NCBI RefSeq assembly: GCF_007991655.1
Contig: NZ_BJYT01000001.1
Location: forward strand, 620,001 to 684,000
DNA length: 64,000 bases
From: Segetibacter aerophilus
Lineage (GTDB): Bacteria > Bacteroidota > Bacteroidia > Chitinophagales > Chitinophagaceae
Direction: 5' to 3'
Positions within the stretch are counted from its first letter, which is position 1. Each line of letters starts with the position of its first letter. Positions 45,788 through 55,363 of this stretch are shown piece by piece. The translations under genes and the position numbers were made by a program. The notes beneath the pieces are model-generated. The model was not told where the DNA came from. It did no database searches and saw only the letters and a program-made list of their open reading frames with translations.

Positions 45788-46747
45788 TTAAGCTCCTTTC
45801 AATTTCTTTACTTCTTCGGTTAGTTTAGGCAAGATTTCGAATACATCGCCGACAACCCCATAATCTGCGGCTTTAAAAAACGGTGCTTCGGCGTCCTTAT
45901 TTATAACCACAATTACTTTGCTTCTATTTACACCAGCGAGGTGCTGAATGGCTCCTGAAATACCCGCCGCTACATACAAGTTTGGAGCAATCGCAATACC
46001 TGTTTGTCCAACGTGCTCGTGATGCGGACGCCAGTTTGCGTCAGCAACAGGACGGCTACAAGCGAGGGCGGCGTCTAAGGCATGAGCGAGGTCTTCAACA
46101 ATTCCCCAGTTTTCAGGGCCCTTTAGTCCACGTCCGCCGCTTACTACGCGGGTAGCTTCGGTTAATGGAATTTCACCTGTTACTTTATCTGTTGATGTTA
46201 CTTTTACTTTCGGTGCATCTACTGCCACGTTAACTGAAACCACCTCTGCAGTTCCTTCGCCGGCTACTGCTTTAAAAGCATTCATATTTAGTGAGATGAT
46301 CTTGATGTCTGTATTTAAAGACACGTTAGCGAACGCTTTTCCGCTGAACACGACTTTTTTAACCACAAACCCATTTGTTGTGTCGGGTAAGCTTACAGCT
46401 GCAGGAACCATAGCTGCTTTTAGGCGTGCAGATAATCTTCCCGCTATTGCACGTCCGGTGTTGTTATGAGCTAACACCAACACTGTTGCACCCGTTGACT
46501 GTACAACTTCGGTAATTACTTTAGTATACACTTGTGCATCAAAAACATTCAAAGCTTCGGTAGCAACCTGGTGCACTTTTTTTACGCCATATTTTCCCAA
46601 CGCGGCAAGGTCGCTTGTTGGTGTTCCAAGTACCAAAGCTTCTGCGGTTGTTCCCAACTGCTCTGCCAGTTTAGCTCCGTATGAAAGTGCTTCAAAAGCT
46701 GTTTTCTTAAACTGGCCATCGGTTTGATCTGCAAATATTAAAACCAT
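45788..46747 (-). CDS. etfA: Electron transfer flavoprotein, alpha subunit
   Basis: EtfA carries FAD and passes electrons from acyl-CoA dehydrogenases to the ETF:quinone oxidoreductase. From ATG 46747 the 319-residue protein begins MVLIFADQTDGQFKK and the FAD domain has GGRGLKGPENWG, ALACSRPVAD, HVGQTGIAIAPNLYVAAGISG and INKDAEAPFFKAADYG, all family marks. It is downstream of etfB by ~146 bases on the same strand, with a dispersed repeat between them. Confidence 0.95.
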   Translation of the reverse strand: MVLIFADQTDGQFKKTAFEALSYGAKLAEQLGTTAEALVLGTPTSDLAALGKYGVKKVHQVATEALNVFDAQVYTKVITEVVQSTGATVLVLAHNNTGRAIAGRLSARLKAAMVPAAVSLPDTTNGFVVKKVVFSGKAFANVSLNTDIKIISLNMNAFKAVAGEGTAEVVSVNVAVDAPKVKVTSTDKVTGEIPLTEATRVVSGGRGLKGPENWGIVEDLAHALDAALACSRPVADANWRPHHEHVGQTGIAIAPNLYVAAGISGAIQHLAGVNRSKVIVVINKDAEAPFFKAADYGVVGDVFEILPKLTEEVKKLKGA

Positions 46748-46825
46748 ATGTACGCCTCCATCTCCCAAACGGGAAGAGTTATTTAGAAATGTTTTCAAAA
46801 AATGTTTATAAAAGAACTTCCGGTT

Positions 46826-46848
46826 GAAGTGTGGGACGCAACAATGTT
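46826..46848 (+). repeat. Dispersed ACAACGATG repeat, copy 10
   Basis: GAAGTG TGGGACGCAACAATGTT, in the spacer between etfB and etfA, i.e. inside an operon. It keeps the middle CpG; one base (GG for GC/GT) differs. Confidence 0.6.
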
Positions 46849-46893
46849 TAAGTTAGGCTAAGTGCTGGTCACATAGACTTCTTATTCCGACGG

Positions 46894-47640
46894 CTATATG
46901 ACCTTAGCTTCTTCATGTAGCAGCCTTACGAGCTCAGCCATATTATCGGGGCTAATCATTTTAACGCCCGCTTTTGGCGGCGGCAATTCGAAGCTACTGA
47001 TGCTCGTTAATTCATCCGCTTCGACCGGTTCAACCACTTTCAACGGCTTCGTTCTGGCAGACATGATCCCGCGCATATTTGGAATTCGCGCTTCAGCCAT
47101 TCCTTTTTGGCAGCTTACAACAAGCGGAACAGGTACCTCGTTTACTTCTTCGCCGCCTTCTATCTCGCGTGTAACCGTTGCCGTGTTGCCGTTGATTTCA
47201 AATTTAGTAGCCAGCGAAATGTAAGGAAGATCGAGCAGCTCAGCTACCATAGCACCAATCGAAGAACCATTGTAATCGATCGTTTCTTTACCTGTAAAAA
47301 TAAGGTCGTAGCCTCCCGTTTTTGCAACTGCGGCAATTTGCGACGCTACATAAAAACTGTCCTGCAGTTTAGTCGCATTTACCCGGATCGCTTCGTCGCC
47401 TCCAAGTGCCAGCGCTTTGCGAATAATAGGGTCTGCATCGGCTCCGCCAGCCATAACAAGGTGCAGCGTAGTTGATGCGTCTTTTTCTTTTAATTCGATT
47501 GCCCTTACTAAAGCATACCACTCATCGTAGGGATTGAGGATCCATTGAACGCCGCTTTCTTCAAACTGAGTATTACCATTTTTGAAAGCTATTTTTGCGG
47601 TGGTGTCAGGCGTCTTGCTAATACAGACCAGGATTTTCAT
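46894..47640 (-). CDS. etfB: Electron transfer flavoprotein, beta subunit
   Basis: EtfB is the AMP-binding partner of EtfA. The 248-residue protein starts MKILVCISKTPDTTAKIAF and contains NPYDEWYALVRAIELKE, GGADADPIIRKALALGGDEA, FTGKETIDYNGSSIGAMVAELLDLPY and REIEGGEEVNEVPVPLV, the ETF beta signature region. A minus-strand -7 box lies 47-54 bases upstream. etfA follows. Confidence 0.96.
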   Translation of the reverse strand: MKILVCISKTPDTTAKIAFKNGNTQFEESGVQWILNPYDEWYALVRAIELKEKDASTTLHLVMAGGADADPIIRKALALGGDEAIRVNATKLQDSFYVASQIAAVAKTGGYDLIFTGKETIDYNGSSIGAMVAELLDLPYISLATKFEINGNTATVTREIEGGEEVNEVPVPLVVSCQKGMAEARIPNMRGIMSARTKPLKVVEPVEADELTSISSFELPPPKAGVKMISPDNMAELVRLLHEEAKVI

Positions 47641-47686
47641 GCAAACACGTTTAAGTAATTAAAGTTGTTTATGCAACTAATTACTA

Positions 47687-47694
47687 CAAATATA
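47687..47694 (-). promoter_or_regulatory. -7 box TATATTTG before etfB
   Basis: Minus-strand TATATTTG, exact TAnnTTTG match, about 46 bases before the etfB ATG. Confidence 0.55.
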
Positions 47695-47745
47695 AGTGAC
47701 CTTTATTTTCAATGAAGCTTTTAAAACAAATTATTTATAAAAATT

Positions 47746-48057
47746 ATGGATCGGATAAATAAATTAAAAGAATACCTGAAATCTACTCCGAACGACAACT
47801 TTTTGCAGCACGCACTGGCGCTTGAATACGTGAAGATTGGCGACGATTGGGAGGCAAGAAAGTTGTTTGAAAATATTCTAAACAACGATCCGAAATATGT
47901 TGGTTCATACTATCATCTGGCTAAACTTCTCGAGCGAAATTTTGAAACCAAGCTGGCAATAGAATGGTATGAAAAAGGTATGGCTGCAACTAAAGAAGCA
48001 GGCGATCAGCATAGCTACAACGAGTTGCAGGGAGCTTACGAGGATTTGGTGTATTAA
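47746..48057 (+). CDS. Small TPR-like protein
   Basis: The 103-residue product has a helical-repeat pattern with ALAYV/ALEYVKIGDDWEARKLFENIL-like helices, NNDPKYVGSYYHLAKLLER and AIEWYEKGMAATKEAGD, typical of tetratricopeptide repeats (about two and a half units). It probably mediates protein contacts. It is divergent from etfB. Function otherwise unknown. Confidence 0.75.
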   Translation: MDRINKLKEYLKSTPNDNFLQHALALEYVKIGDDWEARKLFENILNNDPKYVGSYYHLAKLLERNFETKLAIEWYEKGMAATKEAGDQHSYNELQGAYEDLVY

Positions 48058-48484
48058 GTTCAGATCCGTCGACAATCCTGTGAGGTCTTGGGGTATAAGG
48101 TTTACAGGTTGTCAACATTAAAATTGTGATCGACATCCTTGTGTCACTCCCTTGTACTTTAAACCTTTTTTGAACTAGTTTGCCATTCCCACAACAATAG
48201 CTTCAATTGTTGAAAAGAGTCTTAGGTGACGACTTACTATAAAACTTGTTTTTTCTTTTATCTCCAAAACTATGGCTGTCGTTGCCCATAGCCTTGTTAT
48301 GATTGTTTTCATTTTTTTATCGTTTTCATGCAAAAAAATAGCACAGAGATTTGCAGAAAAAGGCGAAAGTGAAGAGCGGATAACAAGTATGTGATGAGGC
48401 CTCACATATTCAATCTGAATTGTAACTTTTTGTTTTTGTTGAATGGAAAGTCAAATTCGTAAATTCGCAGCCAATACAGTATCA
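48058..48484. other. Intergenic region before glnS
   Basis: 427 bases containing a reverse copy of the dispersed repeat (48132), an AT-rich stretch and, at the right end, a -7-like box TAAATTCG (48460-48467). An open frame on the minus strand (48175-48405) has poor coding character and no known similarity. Confidence 0.5.
48132..48157 (-). repeat. Dispersed ACAACGATG repeat, copy 11
   Basis: Minus strand: GTACAAGGGAGTGACACAAG then GATGTC; same left half as copy 1, with a single change in the core (AAGGATG). Confidence 0.75.
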
Positions 48485-50170
48485 ATGAGTGTAGAAAAAA
48501 TTAAGACTGAAGAGAAGAGCCTGAACTTTCTGGAAGAGATTGTTGAAGAAGATTTAGCGAGCGGAAAATATAAGAGCATTGTTACGCGCTTTCCTCCTGA
48601 ACCAAACGGTTACCTGCACATAGGTCATGCAAAAAGTATCTGCCTCAATTTCGGTCTTGCCTTAAAATATGGCGGCAAAACTAACCTCCGCTTTGATGAT
48701 ACCAACCCGGTAAAAGAAGATGTTGAATATGTAGACAGTATTAAGGAAGACGTAAAATGGTTGGGTTTCGAATGGTCGCAGGAATTATATGCCTCTGATT
48801 ATTTTGATCAACTGTATGCATTTGCTGTAGACCTTATTAAAAAAGGACTTGCTTATGTTGATGATAGTACTCCCGAAGAAATAGCTGCGCAAAAAGGAAC
48901 ACCTACAGAACCTGGAAAAGGAAATGAATTTCGTAACAGAAGCATAGAGGAGAATTTAGATCTTTTTGCAAAAATGAAAGCCGGTGAGTTTCCTGATGGT
49001 GCAAAGGTGCTTAGGGCTAAGATAGATTTAGCGAGCCCAAACATGCACATGCGGGATCCGTTGATGTATCGTATAAAACATGCGCATCATCATAGAACGG
49101 GCGATGCTTGGTGCATTTACCCGATGTACGATTTTGCTCATGGACAAAGCGATAGTATCGAGCATGTGACTCATTCGATTTGTACGTTAGAATTTATTCC
49201 ACACCGCGAGTTGTATGATTGGTTTATAGATAAGCTGGAAATCTTCCCAAGTCATCAATACGAATTTTCGAGGTTGAATATGACTTACACTGTCATGAGC
49301 AAGCGCAAGTTGCTACAACTGGTGGAAGAAAAGATGGTCGATGGCTGGAACGACCCAAGAATGCCGACAATAGCCGGTTTTAGAAGACGTGGTTACACGC
49401 CTGAAAGCATTCGCCTGTTTTGCGATAAGATTGGTGTGCAAAAAAGGGAGAACCTAATCGATCTCAGCCTCCTTGAATTTTGCGTGCGCGAAGATTTGAA
49501 CCGGAACGCTGTACGTCGAATGGCGGTACTTGACCCGGTAAAGCTTGTTATCACAAATTATCCCGAAGGGCAGGTTGAGGAGTTGATCGGCGAGAATAAC
49601 CCTGAAGCAGAGGATGGCGGAGGAACCCGGTCGATTCCTTTCTCAAAAGAGCTGTGGATAGAACGCGAAGACTTTATGGAAGAGCCTCCTAAAAAGTTTT
49701 TTCGCTTAGGAGTCGGGCTAACTGTTAGATTAAAATATGCTTACATCGTTAAATGCACCGGTTTCAAAAAGGACGATGCAGGTGACGTTACAGAAGTATA
49801 CGCCGAATACATTCCTGAAAGCAGGAGTGGGCACGATACCAGCGGAATAAACGTAAAAGGAACTATCCACTGGGTAAGTGTTCAAAATGCATTGACTGCA
49901 GAAGTTAGATTATACGATCGGTTATTTAAGGTCGAAAATCCTTCAAATGAAGAAGGTGATTTTAAAGAATATATTAACCCTGATAGTCTGCAAGTGTTAC
50001 CAATTGTGTTTATCGAGCCAGCTTTAGCTGAAGCTGTTCCCGGAGCGCCGTACCAGTTCTTAAGGAAGGGGTATTTTTGTTTAGATGAAAACAGTAGTTC
50101 GGATAAGTTGATTTTTAATAGAACTGTGGGCTTGAAAGACACCTGGGCCAAAGAAGTGAAAAAAGGATAA
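48485..50170 (+). CDS. glnS: Glutaminyl-tRNA synthetase
   Basis: GlnRS attaches glutamine to tRNA-Gln. The 561-residue protein (ATG 48485) has the HIGH motif in [33 protein letters not shown], the KMSKS counterpart VMSKRKLL, and the two C-terminal anticodon-binding beta-barrels ([23 protein letters not shown]). A GTR upstream ATG (48443) would add 14 residues across the -7-like box at 48460, so 48485 is chosen. A strong terminator follows. Confidence 0.95.
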   Translation: MSVEKIKTEEKSLNFLEEIVEEDLASGKYKSIVTRFPPEPNGYLHIGHAKSICLNFGLALKYGGKTNLRFDDTNPVKEDVEYVDSIKEDVKWLGFEWSQELYASDYFDQLYAFAVDLIKKGLAYVDDSTPEEIAAQKGTPTEPGKGNEFRNRSIEENLDLFAKMKAGEFPDGAKVLRAKIDLASPNMHMRDPLMYRIKHAHHHRTGDAWCIYPMYDFAHGQSDSIEHVTHSICTLEFIPHRELYDWFIDKLEIFPSHQYEFSRLNMTYTVMSKRKLLQLVEEKMVDGWNDPRMPTIAGFRRRGYTPESIRLFCDKIGVQKRENLIDLSLLEFCVREDLNRNAVRRMAVLDPVKLVITNYPEGQVEELIGENNPEAEDGGGTRSIPFSKELWIEREDFMEEPPKKFFRLGVGLTVRLKYAYIVKCTGFKKDDAGDVTEVYAEYIPESRSGHDTSGINVKGTIHWVSVQNALTAEVRLYDRLFKVENPSNEEGDFKEYINPDSLQVLPIVFIEPALAEAVPGAPYQFLRKGYFCLDENSSSDKLIFNRTVGLKDTWAKEVKKG

Positions 50171-50206
50171 TTGTTGATTCATTAAACTATTTAATTACTA
50201 CAATCA

Positions 50207-50235
50207 GAAAAGCCGGCCTGTTAAGCCGGCTTTTC
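50207..50235 (+). terminator. Terminator after glnS
   Basis: GAAAAGCCGGC (50207-50217) pairs perfectly with GCCGGCTTTTC (50225-50235), 7-base loop. Confidence 0.85.
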
Positions 50236-50251
50236 ATTTATTTTACCATCT

Positions 50252-51682
50252 ATGAATTTGTTAGAGAGTTTTGTTCAGCACCTTAAGCAATTCCCATTTA
50301 TTCAGCCCAAGCAAAAACAATTACTCGCTGTTAGTGGGGGAGTAGACAGTGTTGTTCTGTGTGAATTGATGTACAAGGCAGGATATGACTTTCTAATAGC
50401 CCACTGCAATTTTCAGTTAAGAGGAGCGGAAAGTGAACGAGATGAACAATTTGTAAGAAGCCTTGGCGAAAAATATGGTAAAGGAGTTTTGGTTCAAAAA
50501 TTTGAAACCGAAAGGTATGCAGCAGACAATAAAGCCTCCATTCAAGTTGCAGCAAGAAAACTAAGGTATGATTGGTTTAGGTCAATACTACATGGAGAAG
50601 AAGATGCAGCTCAGGAAAACTTCAACGCTCAATCAATCGAACAACCAGAACTCACTCCTCACAACTCAACACTCACTCCGTATAAGGCGCAACATAAGCC
50701 TCACTACATCGTAACAGCTCATCATGCAAACGACAACATCGAAACAATATTGATGAACTTTTTTAAAGGAACAGGTATCGCGGGTTTGCATGGCATATTA
50801 CCTGTACAAGGAAAGATTTTCAGACCACTACTATTTGCAAAAAAGGAGGAACTTTTAGACTATGCTGATCAAAATCAATTAACGTATGTTGAAGACAGTT
50901 CAAACCTCACTGACAAATACACCAGGAACTTTTTCCGCCAGCATCTTTTTCCATTGCTAAAAGAAATTTACCCGGAAGTTGAAGACAACCTGCTGAAGAA
51001 TATCGAGCGTTTTAGTGAGGCTGAAGAGTTGTACAAACAGGCAGTGGAACAGCACAAGAAGAAGCTACTTGAAGTAAAAGCAAATGAAATTCATATTCCT
51101 GTTTTGAAGCTGCAAAAAACTCCCGCGGTTTCAACTATAGTTTATGAGATTGTAAAGGATTTTGGTTTTAAGGCTATCCAGGTTTCCGAAGTTGTACGGC
51201 TTCTCGAAAGCGAAACAGGCAAATATGTTTTATCATCTTCTCACAGGGTAATTAAAAACCGTAAATGGCTTATCATTTCTCCCGTAGCAACAACGGAAGC
51301 ATCCAACATTTTAATCGAAGAAAAGGATAAACAAGTAATTTTTAATGGGGGAGAATTGCTGCTAAAAACAATTAAACTAAGTAGCAGTTTTCAAATTCCA
51401 TCAGACAAAACCGTTGCTGGTGTTGACCAGGGTTTAATTGTTTTTCCCCTGCTTTTGCGAAAATGGAAACAAGGTGATTATTTCTACCCCCTAGGTATGA
51501 AGAAAAAGAAAAAGTTGAGCCGCTTTTTCGGTGATCAAAAACTTTCAAAGACCGAGAAGGAAAATGTATGGGTGGTAGAGATGGATAAGAAAATCGTTTG
51601 GATTGTTGGTCACAGGATAGATGATCGATTTAAAATAACTCCATCAACAAAAGAAGTACTTGAACTGAAACTTCAACAATAA
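50252..51682 (+). CDS. tilS: tRNA(Ile)-lysidine synthase with a low-complexity insertion
   Basis: TilS converts C34 of tRNA-Ile (CAU) to lysidine. The 476-residue protein has the PP-loop SGGVDSVVLCEL (residues ~28-40), CNFQLRGAES, and AHHANDNIETILMNFFKGTGI. Between DWFRSIL and HYIVTAHHAND (about residues 115-152) is an extra segment, encoded at 50599-50700, including LTPHNSTLTPY; other TilS proteins have only a few residues there. The C-terminal TilS domain (LRKWKQGDYFYPLGMKKKKKL) is present, so the protein is probably active. Confidence 0.92.
   Translation: MNLLESFVQHLKQFPFIQPKQKQLLAVSGGVDSVVLCELMYKAGYDFLIAHCNFQLRGAESERDEQFVRSLGEKYGKGVLVQKFETERYAADNKASIQVAARKLRYDWFRSILHGEEDAAQENFNAQSIEQPELTPHNSTLTPYKAQHKPHYIVTAHHANDNIETILMNFFKGTGIAGLHGILPVQGKIFRPLLFAKKEELLDYADQNQLTYVEDSSNLTDKYTRNFFRQHLFPLLKEIYPEVEDNLLKNIERFSEAEELYKQAVEQHKKKLLEVKANEIHIPVLKLQKTPAVSTIVYEIVKDFGFKAIQVSEVVRLLESETGKYVLSSSHRVIKNRKWLIISPVATTEASNILIEEKDKQVIFNGGELLLKTIKLSSSFQIPSDKTVAGVDQGLIVFPLLLRKWKQGDYFYPLGMKKKKKLSRFFGDQKLSKTEKENVWVVEMDKKIVWIVGHRIDDRFKITPSTKEVLELKLQQ
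50620..50700 (+). repeat. Low-complexity ACTCACTCC stretch inside tilS
   Basis: ACTCACTCC occurs at 50649 and 50669 with CTCAC/ACTCAAC in between. It encodes the extra segment of TilS and resembles spacer-type sequence rather than coding sequence. Confidence 0.5.
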
Positions 51683-51849
51683 GTTGCCTTACATATCAAA
51701 GCTCCCAACTACAGCATTCCTTTCGTTATTCCATGGTCCACCTAACGCCTACCTCTGTTGTAGAACGAGTGATTTAAATTGTTGTGGTACAATTTTTTAT
51801 AATACAATGAAAAGTATTTACACATCAAATTTTAAACTTTTTCTTGCTT

Positions 51850-53529
51850 ATGAGCGCACCTTCTATCCTGGGGATTAACAGGACACAAGATGGAACTATA
51901 TCAATATTTGAAGGCGGTAAACACGTTATGTCAATTCATAAAGAACGATTGACAAAACGCAAGCATCACTGGGGCAGACTAGGGGATATGAAGTTGTATA
52001 AAGATCGTATTCCTGCAGTTGACCGACCCTACGACCTTGTGGTAGAATGTTGGAGCGCTGATACCGAGATTGAAAAAAAAGAACAATACCACGAAGAGCT
52101 TAGAACGGTTCTCAACCTAAAACCCGATGCTCGTATCATCGAGATTTCTCATCACCTTTCACACTTATATAGTTGTTACGCTCCAAGCGGTTTTGATAAG
52201 TGTGCAGTTATGATTATTGACAGTGTTGGAAGCCCGGTTGAACATATTAAGTACGATTATCCCGGCAAAGAAGGCAAGGCAAATTTGTTTGAGGTCGCCT
52301 CTTATTACTATTGTGAGAATGGTGAAATCAAATGTATCAAAAAGCAACTGCACGACCGCAACCCTGAAGCTCCTCATGGATTAGGAAACTTTTACTATAA
52401 GCTAACCAATTGTTTGTTCGAAGGAGAGGGCAGCGAAGGCAAGGTAATGGGGCTGGCGGCATATGGCAACCTCGATGCACTGCACTTGCCCAACCTGGTT
52501 GTAAAGGAAGGCGAAGTGTTTATTCCTGATGAATGGCAGGAGATGTTTAAGAGCAAAGAATACGCGTATAAAGAAGAGATAAAAACTTTCCAGGAGAAAG
52601 CTGATTTTGCAGCAAAAGGCCAGGACGTTTTTGAGAAGGCTTTGATTGAAATTGCAAACTGGTTAAGCGAAGTAACAGGCACAAAGAATATTGCTTATGC
52701 AGGAGGTTGCGCTCTTAACTGTGTAGCCAATACCAAGGTATTAGAGCAAGGTTACGACTTGTTTATTCCACCCGCGCCACATGATGGGGGTTCCTCTGTT
52801 GGCTGTGCTTTATATGGCGCCATTGAGTGCTATAAAATTAAGAACGAATATAACTGGCGGCTGGATTACCTGGGTCCTGATGTGGATATTCACGAAGTAA
52901 CAAAACTGCTTGAAAATTATCCAGACCTCACCATAGAAAAGCCCGAAAATCTAATAGAAGTTTGCGCCAACCATTTGTACTGGGGTAAAATTTTGTGTGT
53001 GTTTCAAAGCAATAGCGAATTCGGACCGAGAGCGTTAGGCAATCGGAGTATCGTTGCCGATACGAGGTATGCAGTAAATAAATTTTGGATCAATGCATTT
53101 ATAAAAGGCCGTGAGTGGTTTCGCCCGATTGCGCCTTTTGTTTTGGAGGAAGATGTAAGCGAATATTTTAAGTTTAAAGGAAGAACGCCTTTTATGCTTT
53201 TTACTGCCTTTTTACAGGATAAGTATAAAGATAAGTTCCCCACAATCGAGCACGTCGACCATAGCGCCAGGATACAAACAGTAAGTAAGGAAGACAACGA
53301 GTTTATCTACAACCTCATGAAAAACTTCAAGGAAAAAACGGGCGTTGGTATTATCGCAAATACTTCCTTCAACGGAAAAAATGAAACGATGGTTGAGACG
53401 TTAACTGATGCAATCAACTGCTATGTTAACAATGCAATTCATTACCTGGTGGTTCCTCCATACATCATTTCAAAAAAGAATGAAGTTGCTAATCCAATGA
53501 AACTGATGAACGCAAAGGTTGCCCAATAA
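51850..53529 (+). CDS. Carbamoyltransferase, NodU/CmcH family
   Basis: These enzymes transfer the carbamoyl group from carbamoyl phosphate to hydroxyl groups of sugars or antibiotics. The 559-residue protein (ATG 51850; TTG two codons upstream) has the N-terminal Kae1-like domain with IGINRTQDG-type start (GINRTQDGTISI), the metal motif ISHHLSHLYSCY, EGEGSEGKVMGLAAYG, AGGCALNCVANTK, and the C-terminal carbamoyl domain with FGPRALGNRSIVAD and NTSFN. It pairs with a PIG-L deacetylase gene; a sugar-tailoring role is suggested, but no biosynthetic cluster is present. Confidence 0.9.
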   Translation: MSAPSILGINRTQDGTISIFEGGKHVMSIHKERLTKRKHHWGRLGDMKLYKDRIPAVDRPYDLVVECWSADTEIEKKEQYHEELRTVLNLKPDARIIEISHHLSHLYSCYAPSGFDKCAVMIIDSVGSPVEHIKYDYPGKEGKANLFEVASYYYCENGEIKCIKKQLHDRNPEAPHGLGNFYYKLTNCLFEGEGSEGKVMGLAAYGNLDALHLPNLVVKEGEVFIPDEWQEMFKSKEYAYKEEIKTFQEKADFAAKGQDVFEKALIEIANWLSEVTGTKNIAYAGGCALNCVANTKVLEQGYDLFIPPAPHDGGSSVGCALYGAIECYKIKNEYNWRLDYLGPDVDIHEVTKLLENYPDLTIEKPENLIEVCANHLYWGKILCVFQSNSEFGPRALGNRSIVADTRYAVNKFWINAFIKGREWFRPIAPFVLEEDVSEYFKFKGRTPFMLFTAFLQDKYKDKFPTIEHVDHSARIQTVSKEDNEFIYNLMKNFKEKTGVGIIANTSFNGKNETMVETLTDAINCYVNNAIHYLVVPPYIISKKNEVANPMKLMNAKVAQ

Positions 53530-53565
53530 GTTTTGTTATGTAAGCAGGCAGTTGAGCTATAGTTG

Positions 53566-53591
53566 AACATTGTTGTGTCACTCACTTGTGC
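53566..53591 (-). repeat. Dispersed ACAACGATG repeat, copy 12
   Basis: Minus strand GGCACAAGTGAGTGACACAA then CAATGTT; lies between the carbamoyltransferase and deacetylase genes. Confidence 0.7.
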
Positions 53592-53696
53592 CGGTATTAA
53601 TTCTATTCAACATGGTTGCTGCCTGCTTCTCTTCCTTTAAACAATTATCGTTATGTTTTTCCTTTAATTAAATATTTAGAAAGGTGACCATAACAA

Positions 53697-54434
53697 ATGA
53701 ATGAGCCATTGAAACTCTATATTCTTTCTCCTCATATCGATGACGCAGCGTTTGGTTTAGCGCTTACAATTTCAAAGTGCGCTAACAATAATATTCCTGT
53801 CACAATTATTAATTGTTTTACGGTTACCAAATGGACTGCAATACCGGTAGAAAATAAAGAGACAATTGCTGTAAGCCTTTTAAGAAAGTCTGAAGATGCA
53901 GCGTTTTATAAAACATTAAACGAAAACATCAAGATCGTTAATCTTGATCTTCTTGATGCTCCCCTAAGAAACGGCTATATTTTTCAAGAGCAACCTTTCC
54001 AGCAAAATGAGCTCGATTTAATAGAAGAGTTGAAAAATTTGCTTGAACAAATGGTAGACGGATTACTGCTTTGTCCCTTAGGCATAGGCAGTCATATAGA
54101 TCATGCAATTTGTCGCGCTGCAGCCGTGAAGTTATATGATAAAACAGACGTTCTTTTCTATGAAGATTTGCCATACGCTAAAAGAATTTCGCATCAACAA
54201 TTAGAACTTCATGTAAAAAAACTTGAAGAGGACTTAGGGGTCAGCCTGGTAAACAATACAGATGGTTTACTCAATTGCAATATAGATAAAGAGCAAGCCA
54301 TAAGATTATACAAGAGCCAGATGAACGAGGAAATTTCATCCGAAATAATTGCCCATTTGAACGATCTGAAAGGAGAGAGAATCTGGAGTGAAGAAACGCT
54401 TTTAAATAAATTAAGAACGGCTTTGCAGAAATAA
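53697..54434 (+). CDS. PIG-L family deacetylase
   Basis: PIG-L/LmbE enzymes remove N-acetyl groups from amino sugars with zinc. The 245-residue protein starts with ILSPHIDDAAFGLAL, where H13, D15 and D16 keep the zinc and base positions; the usual Glu after DD is Ala here. The third ligand is in GIGSHIDHAICRAA. No signal peptide is seen. It is on the same strand as the carbamoyltransferase, 167 bases later with a repeat in between, so the two may modify the same sugar. Confidence 0.85.
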   Translation: MNEPLKLYILSPHIDDAAFGLALTISKCANNNIPVTIINCFTVTKWTAIPVENKETIAVSLLRKSEDAAFYKTLNENIKIVNLDLLDAPLRNGYIFQEQPFQQNELDLIEELKNLLEQMVDGLLLCPLGIGSHIDHAICRAAAVKLYDKTDVLFYEDLPYAKRISHQQLELHVKKLEEDLGVSLVNNTDGLLNCNIDKEQAIRLYKSQMNEEISSEIIAHLNDLKGERIWSEETLLNKLRTALQK

Positions 54435-54463
54435 GAGCCAGATGATGGAGATAACTAGAAAGG

Positions 54464-54504
54464 AAAAGCTCACTTGCTTCAGTTTTTAGAGCAAGTGAGC
54501 TTTT
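54464..54504. terminator. Bidirectional terminator
   Basis: Perfect 15-bp stem: AAAAGCTCACTTGCT (54464-54478) and AGCAAGTGAGCTTTT (54490-54504), 11-base loop; it serves the deacetylase gene and the convergent barrel gene. Confidence 0.9.
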
Positions 54505-54513
54505 TAAATGATA

Positions 54514-55179
54514 CTATAACCCCATCCCTATACCAACTTTAAAGGATTGATTATAAGAGTTAAGATTTCTGTTTGCATCAGCTTTTGAAAGACCGTAATC
54601 ATAAGATGCCATTATATTAATACCGCGACTTATTTGATATCCAATTCCACCGGTGAGGCCTAAGTCTACCTTATTAAACTGGTTTGTTGCATCCATTTTA
54701 TCGTTCAACAAATTAAAGCCTAACACGCCTGCAGTAGTTGCAAGGTTTGCATTAACAAGATAAGATAGTTGTGGGCCTGCAAATATTTGAAACCCGTTGA
54801 AATTTCCTTTTACCACTACAGGAATATCTATGTACTGAGAATTAAGTTTTGCCTTTGCATTGGCGCCTAAAAACTCAACACCTTTCAAGCCTAACGCGCC
54901 TTTCATTTCGTATCCTTTTTGAGAATAATAGATGGCAGGTTCCACAGAAACTGTAGCACTAACAGGTATAGAGGCATACCCGCCAGCAAAGAAACCTTGC
55001 CTGTTGCTAGTTGTTATCATGCCATTAGTAAAGTCAAGCATGTCCTTAAGATTATTAACCGCGTCACCGCGCATACTGGAAGAAGTGACACCTGCTCTGA
55101 TCCCGAAAGAAGGCTTTACCTGGGCGAGTGCAAATGTTGAAATAAGGATGGTTGTAAAAAGTAAAATTTGCTTTTTCAT
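54514..55179 (-). CDS. Outer-membrane beta-barrel protein (porin-like)
   Basis: The 221-residue protein has a signal peptide MKKQILLFTTILISTFALAQ and a barrel of alternating strands: VKPSFGIRAGVTSSS, FFAGGYASIPV, VSVEPAIYYSQKGYEMKG, NSQYIDIPVVVKGNF and a final VGIGMGL. It resembles the small outer_membrane_beta-barrel/PorT-like proteins common in Bacteroidota (function unknown). The promoter should be just right of 55179. Confidence 0.82.
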   Translation of the reverse strand: MKKQILLFTTILISTFALAQVKPSFGIRAGVTSSSMRGDAVNNLKDMLDFTNGMITTSNRQGFFAGGYASIPVSATVSVEPAIYYSQKGYEMKGALGLKGVEFLGANAKAKLNSQYIDIPVVVKGNFNGFQIFAGPQLSYLVNANLATTAGVLGFNLLNDKMDATNQFNKVDLGLTGGIGYQISRGINIMASYDYGLSKADANRNLNSYNQSFKVGIGMGL

Positions 55180-55363
55180 TTTATAGGGTGAACGTAGTTT
55201 TTCAGTCGTTCAGTTCCTGCAAAAGCAAATAGTCACCCAGATTTTATTGCAGCTAGATAAGTTTTTGTTAAAGCAAAAAGTTCATTTTCTGGAGAGGTTT
55301 GATAGCTGTCTTCCACGTAAGTAGCATTGAACAAGCCATATCAAGGTTACTATTCTTAAAACT

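Noticed and set aside
48175-48405. Minus-strand frame of 76 residues before glnS
   Set aside because: No recognised motif, AT-driven composition and no promoter; treated as chance.
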